From Ureibacillus chungkukjangi (GTDB lineage Bacteria > Bacillota > Bacilli > Bacillales_A > Planococcaceae), in contig NZ_QJTJ01000002.1 of assembly GCF_003217295.1 (NCBI RefSeq), positions 266,444 through 330,443 on the forward strand: a stretch of DNA of 64,000 nucleotides. Reading direction: 5' to 3'. Below are positions 16,762 to 25,728 of this stretch, piece by piece. Every line of letters starts with the position of its first letter. The first letter of the stretch is position 1. Under the pieces are notes generated by a model. The model ran no database searches. It saw only the letters and a program-made list of their open reading frames with translations, and was not told the origin of the DNA. Position numbers and translations under genes: made by a program.

Positions 16762-17754
16762 CTATTTTGCTACACTTTCTAAAACATCATCAATAATTTG
16801 ACCATTTGCAATAGCACCTGTGTATAACCAGCTTGTATCTGGTCCGAATTCATACACATTGCCCGCTTTTACGGCAGGAATGCTTTTCCATAATGCATCA
16901 CTTAAAGTTGTACTCTCGCTACCATCGCTGTTTACTAGGAATAGGTAGTCTGCATCAAGCTCAACTAATTTCTCAAGAGAAACGGCATTCCAGTTGTTTT
17001 CACCGCTAGCTGAAATTTCTTCTACTACTGCTGGCGCTTCAAATCCTAAATCATTATAAAGTACATCTCCACTTGATAATTCTTTATTTACAACAAAGAA
17101 ACTTCCCCCAACTAACCAAACCGCAGCAGCAGACTTTTTACCAACTTTTTCTTCAATCTGCGCCTTTGCTTCTTCTGCTTTTGTTTCATAATCAGAGATT
17201 ACTTCTACAGCTTTATCTTCCATTCCGAAGATACCACCTACTGTTTTAAGCTCTTCTCTCCAATCATTATTTAACTCTGCCCCGATAACGTATGTTGGTG
17301 CGATTGCATTGTATTGTTCATACTTTCCACCCTCTACCATGCTAGGTGAATCCATAATAATTAAATCTGGCTCAAAGCTTTGAACTTCTTCGAAAGGAAG
17401 ATCATAATTGATTAGATCAATATCTTTTAAATTATCTTGTAGATAGCCTTGAATACTTGCGCCTTCATTTAATGACCATTGAGCAATCGGTGTAATCCCA
17501 AGCGCTACTAGTGGATCCTCTAAATAAGATGCAATAACACGTTTTGGCTCAGCAGGTACTGCTACTTTGTTTCCTAAAGCATCTGTAAGTGTGCGAGCTT
17601 CAGTTGAATCTTCTCCTGTTGTAACTTCACTTGTAGCTGAATCATCTGTTTTAGGTGTATCTTCAGCCTTATCTCCACATGCTATTAATGCTAAAGCTAA
17701 AAACCCTAAAGATGCTATTTTTAATGGCTTTGTTGATTTAAAGAAAATGCCCAT
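16762..17754 (-). CDS. Iron-siderophore ABC transporter substrate-binding lipoprotein
   Basis: A 330-residue lipoprotein. The signal peptide ends with the lipobox LIAC, and Cys26 is the lipidation site. A Thr/Glu/Ser-rich linker follows, then a class III periplasmic-binding fold starting at RTLTDALGNKVAVPAEPKRV and continuing to DTSWLYTGAIANGQIIDDVL. It captures ferric siderophore at the cell surface. It is divergent from two FecCD-type permease genes, with a Fur box between them. The siderophore class cannot be read from sequence; FeuA/YfiY-like proteins are the nearest guess. ATG follows AGGAGGATTAAA. Confidence 0.9.
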   Translation of the reverse strand: MGIFFKSTKPLKIASLGFLALALIACGDKAEDTPKTDDSATSEVTTGEDSTEARTLTDALGNKVAVPAEPKRVIASYLEDPLVALGITPIAQWSLNEGASIQGYLQDNLKDIDLINYDLPFEEVQSFEPDLIIMDSPSMVEGGKYEQYNAIAPTYVIGAELNNDWREELKTVGGIFGMEDKAVEVISDYETKAEEAKAQIEEKVGKKSAAAVWLVGGSFFVVNKELSSGDVLYNDLGFEAPAVVEEISASGENNWNAVSLEKLVELDADYLFLVNSDGSESTTLSDALWKSIPAVKAGNVYEFGPDTSWLYTGAIANGQIIDDVLESVAK

Positions 17755-17791
17755 TTTAATCCTCCTGATTATGTGTTAAAATTTACTTTAG

Positions 17792-17810
17792 TTGATAATG
17801 ATTATCATTT
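17792..17810. promoter_or_regulatory. Fur box between divergent iron-uptake genes
   Basis: TTGATAATGATTATCATTT contains the near-perfect inverted repeat TGATAATnATTATCA of the Bacillus Fur consensus. Placed midway between the two divergent transcription units, it should repress both when iron is plentiful. Confidence 0.9.
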
Positions 17811-17884
17811 ATATTAAATGCTAAATATTCAATATAGTCAACATTTATTTTTAATATAGGTTTAAAGAAAGTAGGCTTTATAGT

Positions 17885-18931
17885 ATGGGTCAGCCCAAAA
17901 AGATATCTCAACATTTACATAACTCCTTTAAAGGAAAACCTTATATCTCGCTGATACTTGGATGTGTGGGTATCTTTTTACTTATATTTCTTGGTATTAT
18001 TTCAATCCTTTATGGTGCTACCTCAATTGATGTAGCAACCATTATTCAAAGTCTCTTACATTTTGATGATGAAAATAGCCAGCACGTGATTATTAGAGAG
18101 CTAAGAATTCCTCGTGCTATTGCAGCCGTTGCCGTAGGAGCAGCTTTAGCAGTTTCGGGTGCCATTATGCAAGGTATGACGAAAAATCCACTTGCTTCTC
18201 CATCAATCATGGGGGTTACAGCTGGTTCTTCTTTTGTACTTGCTCTAGCAATGGCTATCCTGCCTTCTTTACCTTATCAATCACTTATATTCTTCTCATT
18301 TATAGGTGCTGGTGTAGGTGCATTCCTTGTGTTCGGTATGGTCGCTTTAGCAAAAGGCGGAATTACACCGATTCGTTTAGTATTAGCTGGTTCTGCCATC
18401 ACATCCTTACTAACATCTTTATCGACCATTATTAGTATTCGCTTTGATATCGCAAAAGATATCAGCTTTTTCTATGCGGGTGGTGTATCCAGTATCCAAA
18501 AGCACCACTTATCCATTGCTATACCTGCAATTGTCATTGGTTTAGTATTTGCAATTCTTTTGTCACGATCCATAACAGTGTTGAGCTTAGGTGAGGATAT
18601 CGCGAAGGGTTTGGGGCAAAATACTAGACGCATCCAATTATTCGGCACAATTACAGTACTGATTTTAACTGGAGCAGCCGTTTCAATCGCTGGGATGATT
18701 GGCTTTGTCGGCTTAGTTATTCCGCATATCACTCGCTTCTTTGTCGGATTGGATTACCGTTATATCATTCCATGCTCGGCCATCTTGGGTGGCCTGCTAC
18801 TTTTAGGAGCAGATATTGTTGGCCGTATGGTAAATCCTCCATTTGAAACACCTGTAGGAGCTATCACAGCCTTAGTCGGTGTACCTTTCTTTCTTTATTT
18901 AGCTAGAAAAGAAGGGAGAACAATGAATTGA
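17885..18931 (+). CDS. FecCD-family iron-siderophore permease
   Basis: A 348-residue polytopic membrane protein of the BtuC/FecCD type. Signatures seen are LRIPRAIAAVAVGAALAVSG, GAIMQGMTKNPLASPSIMGV (early helices), GEDIAKGLGQNTRRIQLFG (coupling-helix region contacting the ATPase) and FVGLVIPHITRFFVGLDYR. It pairs with the next permease, whose start overlaps its stop by four bases, to form the membrane channel for ferric siderophore. Expression is predicted to be Fur-controlled. No ATPase gene is present here, so a shared FhuC/YusV-type ATPase elsewhere is implied. Confidence 0.92.
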   Translation: MGQPKKISQHLHNSFKGKPYISLILGCVGIFLLIFLGIISILYGATSIDVATIIQSLLHFDDENSQHVIIRELRIPRAIAAVAVGAALAVSGAIMQGMTKNPLASPSIMGVTAGSSFVLALAMAILPSLPYQSLIFFSFIGAGVGAFLVFGMVALAKGGITPIRLVLAGSAITSLLTSLSTIISIRFDIAKDISFFYAGGVSSIQKHHLSIAIPAIVIGLVFAILLSRSITVLSLGEDIAKGLGQNTRRIQLFGTITVLILTGAAVSIAGMIGFVGLVIPHITRFFVGLDYRYIIPCSAILGGLLLLGADIVGRMVNPPFETPVGAITALVGVPFFLYLARKEGRTMN

Positions 18932-19950
18932 ACTCGCAACTAGTCAACTTACGAAAATTTGTAGGTTTCATGGTTTTATTTCTCATTTTAATAATTGCCC
19001 TTGTATTAGTTAGCATTAATGCTGGGTATATACATATTCCCTTTTCTGATGTGTACACAACTTTAACTGGGAACGGTACTGCGGCAAATCAGCTGACTAT
19101 CTTACAATTCCGCTTACCGAGAATTGTCATCGCCTTATTAGTAGGTGCTGGAATTGCAGTGTCTGGTGCGATTTTACAGGGGGTTACGAAAAACCCAATC
19201 GCAGATCCAGGTATCCTTGGAATCAATGCCGGGGCAGGTTTAGCTGTCGTGCTTTACATGTTCTTTTTACAGGGCTCAGCATTCTTTTCAGGACCATTAT
19301 CAATTTTCATCATGCCACTTACAGCTTTAGCTGGAGCGTTTTTAGCAGCGATTTTCATCTATTTCTTCTCAATGAAAAATCGTACTGTGACGATTACCCG
19401 CTTACTTTTAGTTGGAATTGGCGTAAATGCTGCTTTCAATGCTGGATTAATCATCTTCCAAATGAAAATGGAGCCGGCTGATTTTACAGCTGCATTGGTT
19501 TGGATTTCCGGCAGCATTTGGGGAACAAATTGGACGTACGTTTTGGCCTTATGTCCATGGATTTTCATCTTCATTCCACTGGCAATTTATAAATCAAACT
19601 ATTTAAATATCCTAAATCTAAACGACTCTGTCGGTATTGGGTTAGGTATGAGAATCGAACGCGAACGTCGAATTCTATTATGCATTGCCGTAATTTTAGC
19701 TGGTACCTGCGTGGCAGTTGGTGGAGGGATTACATTCTTAGGTTTAATCATTCCACAAATCGTACGCAGACTTATTGGCGCAAATCACAAAAGACTCATT
19801 CCACTAACAGCTCTAGCCGGCGCATTATTCTTGCTCCTTGCAGATACATTAGGAAGAATGTTCATGGCGCCAGCGGAAATTCCCGTAGGCTTGATTGTAT
19901 CGCTTATCGGCGCACCTTACTTTATGTATTTGTTGATAAAGGGAAGATAA
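18928..19950 (+). CDS. FecCD-family iron-siderophore permease, second subunit
   Basis: A 340-residue FecCD permease with the matching signatures LRFPRIVIALLVGAG-like (here FRLPRIVIALLVGAG), GAILQGVTKNPIADPGILG, LGMRIERERRILL (ATPase-coupling region) and FLGLIIPQIVRRLIGANHKR. The TTG start at 18928 lies inside the upstream gene's stop (ATGAATTGA), preceded by AAGGGAG, showing translational coupling. It forms a heterodimer with the preceding permease. A terminator closes the operon. Confidence 0.92.
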   Translation: MNSQLVNLRKFVGFMVLFLILIIALVLVSINAGYIHIPFSDVYTTLTGNGTAANQLTILQFRLPRIVIALLVGAGIAVSGAILQGVTKNPIADPGILGINAGAGLAVVLYMFFLQGSAFFSGPLSIFIMPLTALAGAFLAAIFIYFFSMKNRTVTITRLLLVGIGVNAAFNAGLIIFQMKMEPADFTAALVWISGSIWGTNWTYVLALCPWIFIFIPLAIYKSNYLNILNLNDSVGIGLGMRIERERRILLCIAVILAGTCVAVGGGITFLGLIIPQIVRRLIGANHKRLIPLTALAGALFLLLADTLGRMFMAPAEIPVGLIVSLIGAPYFMYLLIKGR

Positions 19951-19954
19951 ACCA

Positions 19955-20009
19955 CAAAAGCATCTCCTATTTGTTAGTTTTGACGCTAACTGGTGGAGAT
20001 GCTTTTTAG
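19955..20009 (+). terminator. Intrinsic terminator of the siderophore permease operon
   Basis: Arms AAAAGCATCTCC and GGAGATGCTTTTT with an inner GTTAG/CTAAC hairpin in the loop. Confidence 0.85.
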
Positions 20010-20469
20010 ATTTCATTATATAGAGCTGTTTTGAACATTATTATTTATCCTTTTCATTTTCACAAGCATAGCTAATATCATAAATTTTTACTTTTAATCA
20101 ATTTTAGCATAAGTATCCAATTTATTTTAAAAGCAACTCTGTTAATTTGACGAGTACATCTCACTTCTATATCCAAATAACAAAAAATATTACTCAAATA
20201 TTTTGTTACCCGCTTTCATCATTAATCTAATAAGCCCACCATGTAGAATCTTTGTCAACCCAGTTTACGAAATCACTTTCCCTCTATAACTAGGGCTTCC
20301 TGTAATTACGTTAAAATTTCTGTAAAGAGACGTTTTATTACTAAAACAATATCAAATGAGCGATTTTCAAGTTGTACCCCTTCAGCTTTGACAGCATCAC
20401 TCCACCCCACGAAATTTTTGTCAACCTAGTTCACGAAATGAGTTTCCTTATATATTAAATTGAAGAAAA
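20010..20469. other. Gene-free region with dyad repeats
   Basis: No credible coding frame. It holds copies B and C of the dyad repeat and otherwise AT-rich sequence. Confidence 0.6.
20246..20440 (+). repeat. Dyad repeat copies B and C, about 165 bp apart
   Basis: Copy B reads AATCTTTGTCAACCCAG + TTTACGAAATC, and copy C reads AAATTTTTGTCAACCTAG + TTCACGAAATG. Copy C also shares about 80 bp of upstream sequence (TTACTAAAA...CGATTTTCAAG...CTTCAGC...ATCACTCCACC) with the copies at 21.9 and 22.05 kb. Confidence 0.8.
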
Positions 20470-20506
20470 AAATAGGACACCACCAATTTTGGTGGTGTCC
20501 TATTTT
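20470..20506 (-). terminator. Strong terminator after the small lipoprotein gene
   Basis: AAATAGGACACCACC, loop AATTTT, then GGTGGTGTCCTATTT: a perfect 15-bp stem with A/T tracts on both sides. Confidence 0.9.
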
Positions 20507-20562
20507 CATTCATAATCTCTCATGGAATACGCTTTTTTCAGGGGTTAATAATTTAATTGTAT

Positions 20563-20973
20563 CTATTTGGAATATTCTTCTGTGTAGTATTCTACTCCAT
20601 TTGAATCTTTAATTATTCGTTCTCCTGTTTTTTCAAACTCTAATGAAATATTATCATCAAGAGTTACATAGTATTTTGAACCCTTTGTTTCAATCTTTCC
20701 TTGGTTATAAATTTTTAAAAAGCTTGGCCCAGATTCAGCATTTTCTTTCTCAAGAACTTCATCTATATCGCTCATTTTAGGCTCTTCATACAATAGATGA
20801 ACAGTACCACTACTAACTAATATTCCATCCTCAACTAAAATGATTAGTTGATTATTATTATTTCTAAATCCTGAATCCTCAAAATCTGTTACTTTTGCCT
20901 CTAATTTAACGTCATTATTTACACAAGCGGTTAAGAGCAAAGTTGTTAAAACAAACAAGATTATTTTTTTCAT
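20563..20973 (-). CDS. Small secreted lipoprotein, function unknown
   Basis: A 136-residue protein with a lipoprotein signal peptide (MKKIILFVLTTLLLTAC, lipidation Cys17). The mature part resembles small DUF3221-type lipoproteins of Bacillales: VKLEAKVTDFEDSG, later ILVSSGTVHLLYEE and YNQGKIETKGSKYYVTLDD, mostly beta. That family assignment is tentative. ATG follows AGGGAGGACTAA. It is alone between repeats and the DUF2441 gene. Confidence 0.82.
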   Translation of the reverse strand: MKKIILFVLTTLLLTACVNNDVKLEAKVTDFEDSGFRNNNNQLIILVEDGILVSSGTVHLLYEEPKMSDIDEVLEKENAESGPSFLKIYNQGKIETKGSKYYVTLDDNISLEFEKTGERIIKDSNGVEYYTEEYSK

Positions 20974-21101
20974 TTAGTCCTCCCTGTTTTAAATGTTTTA
21001 AATTTCCAATTATCTAATATACGAATGGAATCCTTATTAGATACAAAAAAGCTGGTGTTGTATTAAAGAAAATAAAGTTGTTGCACTAACGGGGGCGATA
21101 G

Positions 21102-21130
21102 TTCAACAAAGGAACTTAAAGCAGTATAAT
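21102..21130 (+). promoter_or_regulatory. Probable promoter of the DUF2441 gene
   Basis: TTCAAC, 17 bases, TATAAT; the downstream RBS is TGGAGG at 21153-21158. Confidence 0.5.
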
Positions 21131-21164
21131 TCAAATAAATGGTAATTATAACTGGAGGTAGATT

Positions 21165-21755
21165 ATGAGGAAGAATGGATTTTTCGTTTACCATATTGTT
21201 ACACGGCAGGAAATGAATCTCGGACAAGTACTTCACTTTGACAAGAAGCAACACAACACCCTCTATCATTTCTTTTTCGAGGGAGAACAATTGAATACTA
21301 AAGAAGAAGATTTCTTTCAAATTTTAAAGACTCATTATACAAACGAGGGGCTAAACTTGAATAAAGAAGATGCCGATTTAGCTATGAATTACTCCGGCAA
21401 AACAATTCGAGCGATAAGAGAATTAATCTTGGAAATGGTAAGACTCGAAGAATATCCTGAGTATCCTTCAAGACTCTCTTGCTTATATGCAGCTAAAACG
21501 TACGAAGATGCACTGCAATGGAAAGAGATATTCACCTCTTATAATCGTAAGGTCTTACAAATTGTTAAACTACAAGTTTTTGGAGATCCTTTTGAAGGCG
21601 ACGGAAACCTTTTACCAAAGGAAGATGGTGCGCCATTCGCAAAAAAATTTGAACAAGCTAGAGCTTATTGGAATGGAAATATTCAAAATGAACTCCCCGA
21701 ACTATTGATTAACGGAAAAATTGAAGTGGTAGAAATTATTGATCAATTCAATTAA
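21165..21755 (+). CDS. DUF2441-family protein
   Basis: A 196-residue protein with the family's opening [18 protein letters not shown] and the block [20 protein letters not shown] followed by [14 protein letters not shown]. Its C-terminal part ([13 protein letters not shown]...AYWNGNI) is also conserved in the family. The family has been linked to an ADP-ribosyltransferase-like fold; I recall this link but cannot test it here. No partner gene is adjacent. ATG follows CTGGAGGTAGATT. The gene is embedded among dyad repeats on both sides. Confidence 0.8.
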   Translation: MRKNGFFVYHIVTRQEMNLGQVLHFDKKQHNTLYHFFFEGEQLNTKEEDFFQILKTHYTNEGLNLNKEDADLAMNYSGKTIRAIRELILEMVRLEEYPEYPSRLSCLYAAKTYEDALQWKEIFTSYNRKVLQIVKLQVFGDPFEGDGNLLPKEDGAPFAKKFEQARAYWNGNIQNELPELLINGKIEVVEIIDQFN

Positions 21756-22296
21756 GGAATTTCAGAGGGAAATGGGGTTAATATTCTACTGAAGGCTGAT
21801 ACTTTCTTATTAAAATATATTTTCTTAAGCAATTTTCAAGTCACACCTTTTCAGCCTCGATATTATAACTCCATCCCTCGAAATCTTTGTCAACCTGGTT
21901 CACGAAATTGGTATCTTTCTATAACTTATGCCGATCCTTCCCCCTAGTTGCAACTCCATATTCATAGATACTTTCTTACTAAACTATATTTTCATATACG
22001 ATTTCCAAACCACACCTTTTCAGCCTTGATATTATCACTCCACCCTGCGAAATTTTTGTCAACCTAGTTCACGAAATCGGTATCTTTCTATAGCTTTTCC
22101 CGGCCTTTACCACCTAAATTACTCTCTCCTAGGGGCTGGCATTAAACCACTTGACTCTAATTCCTATTTCTTCACCCTTTTAAAACCGATTGACATTTAA
22201 TATCAATTTATATAAAAATTAATCCTAGTGAAGTAATCCTCCTAGATTAGTAATTTCATAGAAAACTTTCACATTCTAAATAGGACGGTACTCTAA
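21756..22296. other. Gene-free region holding a tandem repeat pair
   Basis: 541 bp with no coding frame. Most of it is two tandem units containing dyad copies D and E. Confidence 0.6.
21795..22095 (+). repeat. Tandem repeat pair with dyad copies D and E, period about 167 bp
   Basis: Both units carry GATACTTTCTTAyTAAA, TATATTTTC, CACACCTTTTCAGCC, TGATATTAT, ACTCCA and then AAATyTTTGTCAACCT(A/G)G + TTCACGAAATyGGTATCTTTC. The dyads are at 21880-21909 and 22048-22078. Unit-to-unit identity is high over at least 120 bp. Confidence 0.88.
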
Positions 22297-22713
22297 ATGA
22301 CAAACACTATAGTGGTTGCACTTAAAGGTTTCATTCTCAATAACGGTAGGGCTTTGTTTGTTCAGCGGGCTGCAGACGATGAAATTGGGGCTGGAAGCTG
22401 GGAATGTGTTGGGGGACAAATCGAATTTGGGGAAGATTTAGAAACTGCACTTTTACGTGAGATTCATGAAGAGGTTGGTCTTCTTGTTACAATAGAGCAG
22501 CTTTTATACGCAACGACTTTCCAAACTACTCCAACAAGACAGGTTGTAATTATCACTTATCTTTGCAGTAGCAGCAATCAAAATGTTGTTTTATCAAATG
22601 AGCACTCAAATTATATTTGGGCTAATAAGGACCAAGCGAGATTCTTATTGCCTCAAGACATTATTCGAGATTTCGAGAAAAATAATGTTTTTGCTTTAGA
22701 AGCTTTAAAATAA
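22297..22713 (+). CDS. Nudix hydrolase
   Basis: A 138-residue Nudix protein. The Nudix box matches GX5EX7REUXEEXGU exactly: Gly40, Glu46, Arg54-Glu55, Glu58-Glu59, Gly61 (GQIEFGEDLETALLREIHEE). It hydrolyses a nucleoside diphosphate linked to some other group; the C-terminal HSNYIWANKDQARFLL is common in MutT/NTP-type members. The upstream Shine-Dalgarno is weak (AGGACGG). The gene sits inside the bracket formed by forward and inverted dyad repeats. Confidence 0.92.
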   Translation: MTNTIVVALKGFILNNGRALFVQRAADDEIGAGSWECVGGQIEFGEDLETALLREIHEEVGLLVTIEQLLYATTFQTTPTRQVVIITYLCSSSNQNVVLSNEHSNYIWANKDQARFLLPQDIIRDFEKNNVFALEALK

Positions 22714-22716
22714 CCC

Positions 22717-22756
22717 AAAGAAACACCTGGATTTAATATTATCCAAGTGTTTCAAT
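22717..22756. terminator. Bidirectional terminator between Nudix and monooxygenase genes
   Basis: AAACACCTGGAT and ATCCAAGTGTTT arms with a short loop between convergent genes. Confidence 0.75.
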
Positions 22757-22761
22757 TCTCT

Positions 22762-23757
22762 TTATATTAATTCCTTTGCTAACAAACGATAGACGTTCAA
22801 TCGTGCATCCTGTGAATGCGGAATTGAACAAATCATCGCTTCATCAAATCCATATTCTTCTTGTTCAGCTAGTAGTAAATCTGCTACTTCTTTAGGAGTC
22901 CCAACGAAATGCTGGCTTCTATTTTCTTCAATCCATATGCGATCCATTTCTGTTAATGGGTAATCCTTTGCTTCCTCTGGTGTCATTCGAAGCAAATCTA
23001 CCTGTCCTCTATTAAATAAAAGACGTGCGATATCAGCTGGTTTTGCTTGATATTCAGCCTCTTCCTTACTTTCGGCAACCGTTACAAAATAGGAAATCAT
23101 TATCTCAGGCTTCTCCATAAATGGCGAAGGAATAAAGTTCGACCGATAAGCATCAAAGACCTTTTTATTCATATAGCCATTGAAGAATTGAGCATAGGAA
23201 TAACCCATTCCCATCTTACCTGCCTGTACAGCACTATTGCCACTCGAGCCAAGCAGCCAGCTTTGTGGAAGAGCTATATCATATGGTGAGGCAATTACTC
23301 TTTGGTAGTACGGATTTTGAGGTGCTTGCTCATTCATGAAATCCAGTGTCCATTGCAGCTTCTCATACAAATTATTCACTTGGGGTTGCCGTCCCTCAGA
23401 TAAAGCATACATGGCATAATTATCACCACCAGGAGCTCTTCCAGCACCAAAATCTATTCTTCCAGGCGCTAATGCACTTAAAGTTTTAAACACCTCAGCT
23501 ATTTTGTAGGGTGAATAGTGCATAATCATCGTCCCGCCCGTTCCTACACGGATTCGATTTGTTTTTGCCGCAATATAGGAAGCTGTTATTTCAGGGGCTG
23601 AGCTTGCAAACCCCTTTGTGTTATGATGTTCAGCCATCCAAATTCGTTCATATCCCAGCTCTTCAGCCAAAACTGCTAATTCAACAGCTTTTCGCAAAGC
23701 ATCTGGAGCAGTATTTCCCTCTGTAATCGGCGCTTGATCTAATACACTTAACTTCAT
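22762..23757 (-). CDS. Luciferase-like (LLM class) flavin-dependent oxidoreductase
   Basis: A 331-residue bacterial-luciferase-family protein: MKLSVLDQAPITEG, AEELGYERIWMAEHHN, RIRVGTGGTMIMHYSPYKIAE, and LAPGRIDFGAGRAPGG, which binds FMN. This set is typical of the YwcH/YceB-like group of unknown substrate. It is a cytosolic TIM-barrel using reduced FMN supplied by a reductase. ATG follows GAAGGGAG. It converges on the Nudix gene. Confidence 0.9.
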   Translation of the reverse strand: MKLSVLDQAPITEGNTAPDALRKAVELAVLAEELGYERIWMAEHHNTKGFASSAPEITASYIAAKTNRIRVGTGGTMIMHYSPYKIAEVFKTLSALAPGRIDFGAGRAPGGDNYAMYALSEGRQPQVNNLYEKLQWTLDFMNEQAPQNPYYQRVIASPYDIALPQSWLLGSSGNSAVQAGKMGMGYSYAQFFNGYMNKKVFDAYRSNFIPSPFMEKPEIMISYFVTVAESKEEAEYQAKPADIARLLFNRGQVDLLRMTPEEAKDYPLTEMDRIWIEENRSQHFVGTPKEVADLLLAEQEEYGFDEAMICSIPHSQDARLNVYRLLAKELI

Positions 23758-24745
23758 TTTTGAAGACTCCCTTCTTCTCTATAAGCATCCCCAATTATGA
23801 TTGATTCATAAAACATATCAAGGTTATCGGAATTAGTTATATTTTATAGAACGAAGACCAATAAATCTAATTTCATGCCTAAGCTATACAATCAATTTAA
23901 ATGTCGAATTGTTCTTAATAACTTGATTTCCAATAGAAATAACCATTTCAAATGACACTGAACGACACACTACTATGACCTATATACTTTTTTCGTGAAC
24001 CAGGTTGACAAAAATTTCGGTACCTCAGGTTATATTACCAATCCCAAATGAGACTGTTTTGAATTTCACATTTCAATTTTTATTATGCTAATAAATTAAT
24101 AAATCCATTTCCTTTTCTCGACAATTTCATTTTCTAATATAGCCGAAACGTCAACCAAGGTTGACAAAGATTTCGGCACCTCCCCTGATTAGAAAAACGC
24201 TAATTAGCCTTGATTTGAAAAAGGACTATTTCAAATAGCTATAGTAGGAGACTTTTTACACCTCCTCCTTAAATCGACATCTATATTTTTATGAAATAGC
24301 TATATCGTCAACCATGGTTGACATAAATTCCAGACCCTCGTGCTTTAATAAATATACTTGAGGATAGCTCATTTGAATTTTCTTTATTTCAAATTACTTT
24401 CTCAATAAAATATCAAATTCCATTAATCTTCTCGACAAATAACGATCTGCTTACTCGCCTAATCGTCAACCTAGGTTGACAAAGATTTGGGTACCTCGGG
24501 TTATAGCACCAACCTCTATTCGTCCTCAAAAATTCAGCAAGGTAAATTACTAGCCTTTATTTGCAGCATTTTAAATACCTATCATATATCAACTAAAATC
24601 GACAATTACATAAGCTTAACCACTTTATAGCAGTCCGAATTAGTTTATTTATTGGTATTAAATATATAAAATTAAACTTGTAATCTCTCACTCTACTTCC
24701 ATGACCTACTTGATGATAAAAACTTTTAGAAAGAAGGATGCCATC
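23758..24745. other. Nearly 1 kb gene-free region with an inverted repeat array
   Basis: No coding frame with a start site. The stretch is occupied by four regularly spaced dyad repeats (F-I) in the opposite orientation to copies A-E. Confidence 0.65.
23985..24510 (-). repeat. Array of four dyad repeats F-I, period about 157 bp, inverted orientation
   Basis: Dyads at 23992-24019 (GTGAACCAGGTTGAC), 24146-24175 (GTCAACCAAGGTTGAC), 24305-24330 (GTCAACCATGGTTGAC) and 24462-24489 (GTCAACCTAGGTTGAC). Each is followed by A(A/T)AAATTT-like sequence, and three by GGTACCTC or GGCACCTC. Spacing is 155-160 bp. The arms are constant while the central two bases change (AG, AA, AT, TA). Confidence 0.88.
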
Positions 24746-25681
24746 TTGTTAAACAAAGTTCAGCTTGGAAAATCAGAGCTCCATGTTAACCCTATTGGTT
24801 TAGGAGCAAATGCTGTTGGAGGACATAATTTATATCCTAATTTAAATGAAGAGGTAGGCAAGGATTTGGTTCGTACAGCCATTGATAATGGAATGAACTT
24901 TATCGATACAGCTTTTAGTTATGGTCCTGAACGTTCAGAGGAATTGATTGCCGAGGTTTTGAAGGAAAATGGAAGAAGAAATGACGTTATTATAGGAACT
25001 AAGATTGCACAAAAGTTTGTGGATGGAAAAACAATTATCGATAACTCTCCCTCCTTTTTACGTAGCGAGGTCGAGAAAAGCTTAAAACGGCTTCAAACTG
25101 ATTATATCGATTTATTGTATATTCATTACCCTGACAAAGCTACACCTAAGGATGAAGCAATTGGAGCTCTTAAACAATTGAAGGATGAGGGGAAAATCCG
25201 TGCTATAGGGGTTTCGAATTTCACGCCTGAGCAGTTAAAAGAAGCAAATAGGGATGGATATGTGGATGTAGTACAAGGAGAATATAATTTATTTAGTCGA
25301 GCAGCTGAATCAACGTACTTCCCTTATACAACACAAAATAATATTTCTTTCATTCCCTACTTCCCATTAGCTTCAGGTCTGCTAACCGGAAAGTATACTA
25401 AGGAATCTACCTTCAATGATTTCCGTACAAGACTTCCCTATTTCCAGGAAGAAGTTTTTGCAGCTAATTTAGAAAAGGTAGAACAGCTGCGAGCTATTGC
25501 CAATGCAAAGGACGTTGACGTTGCTCATGTTGTTTTAGCATGGTACCTGACACACGAAGCTGTAACGGCTGTCATTCCAGGTGCTAAAAACGGCGAGCAG
25601 GTGCTAAACAATTTAAAAACTCTTGATGTACAACTTACAAATGATGAAATTCTAGCAATTGATCAGCTATTTAAGGCTTAA
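24746..25681 (+). CDS. Aldo/keto reductase
   Basis: A 311-residue AKR-fold NADPH oxidoreductase of the IolS/YhdN type. Catalytic-type residues lie in [17 protein letters not shown] (Asp, Tyr), VIIGTKIAQ (Lys) and DLLYIHYPD (His). Cofactor-binding [14 protein letters not shown] and [12 protein letters not shown] are also present. The start is TTG at 24746, about nine bases after AGAAGG; the upstream ATG at 24701 has no binding site. Substrate unknown. A terminator at 25684 is shared with the convergent dioxygenase gene. Confidence 0.9.
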   Translation: MLNKVQLGKSELHVNPIGLGANAVGGHNLYPNLNEEVGKDLVRTAIDNGMNFIDTAFSYGPERSEELIAEVLKENGRRNDVIIGTKIAQKFVDGKTIIDNSPSFLRSEVEKSLKRLQTDYIDLLYIHYPDKATPKDEAIGALKQLKDEGKIRAIGVSNFTPEQLKEANRDGYVDVVQGEYNLFSRAAESTYFPYTTQNNISFIPYFPLASGLLTGKYTKESTFNDFRTRLPYFQEEVFAANLEKVEQLRAIANAKDVDVAHVVLAWYLTHEAVTAVIPGAKNGEQVLNNLKTLDVQLTNDEILAIDQLFKA

Positions 25682-25683
25682 AT

Positions 25684-25726
25684 TAAAAAGGGTGACCCTA
25701 ACTTTTTGTTAAGGTTACCCTTTATC
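25684..25726. terminator. Bidirectional terminator between the reductase and dioxygenase genes
   Basis: AAAAAGGGTGACC and GGTTACCCTTT arms, 15-nt loop, A/T-rich flanks. Confidence 0.8.
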
Positions 25727-25728
25727 TA

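Noticed and set aside
24004..24030. Promoter in the dyad repeats (TTGACA and TATATT)
   Set aside because: Spacing is 20 bases in two copies, too long for sigma-A, and no gene follows in the right place.
23985..24510. CRISPR array
   Set aside because: Repeats are about 160 bp apart with long, partly similar units and no uniform 25-40 bp repeat/spacer pattern; no cas genes nearby.
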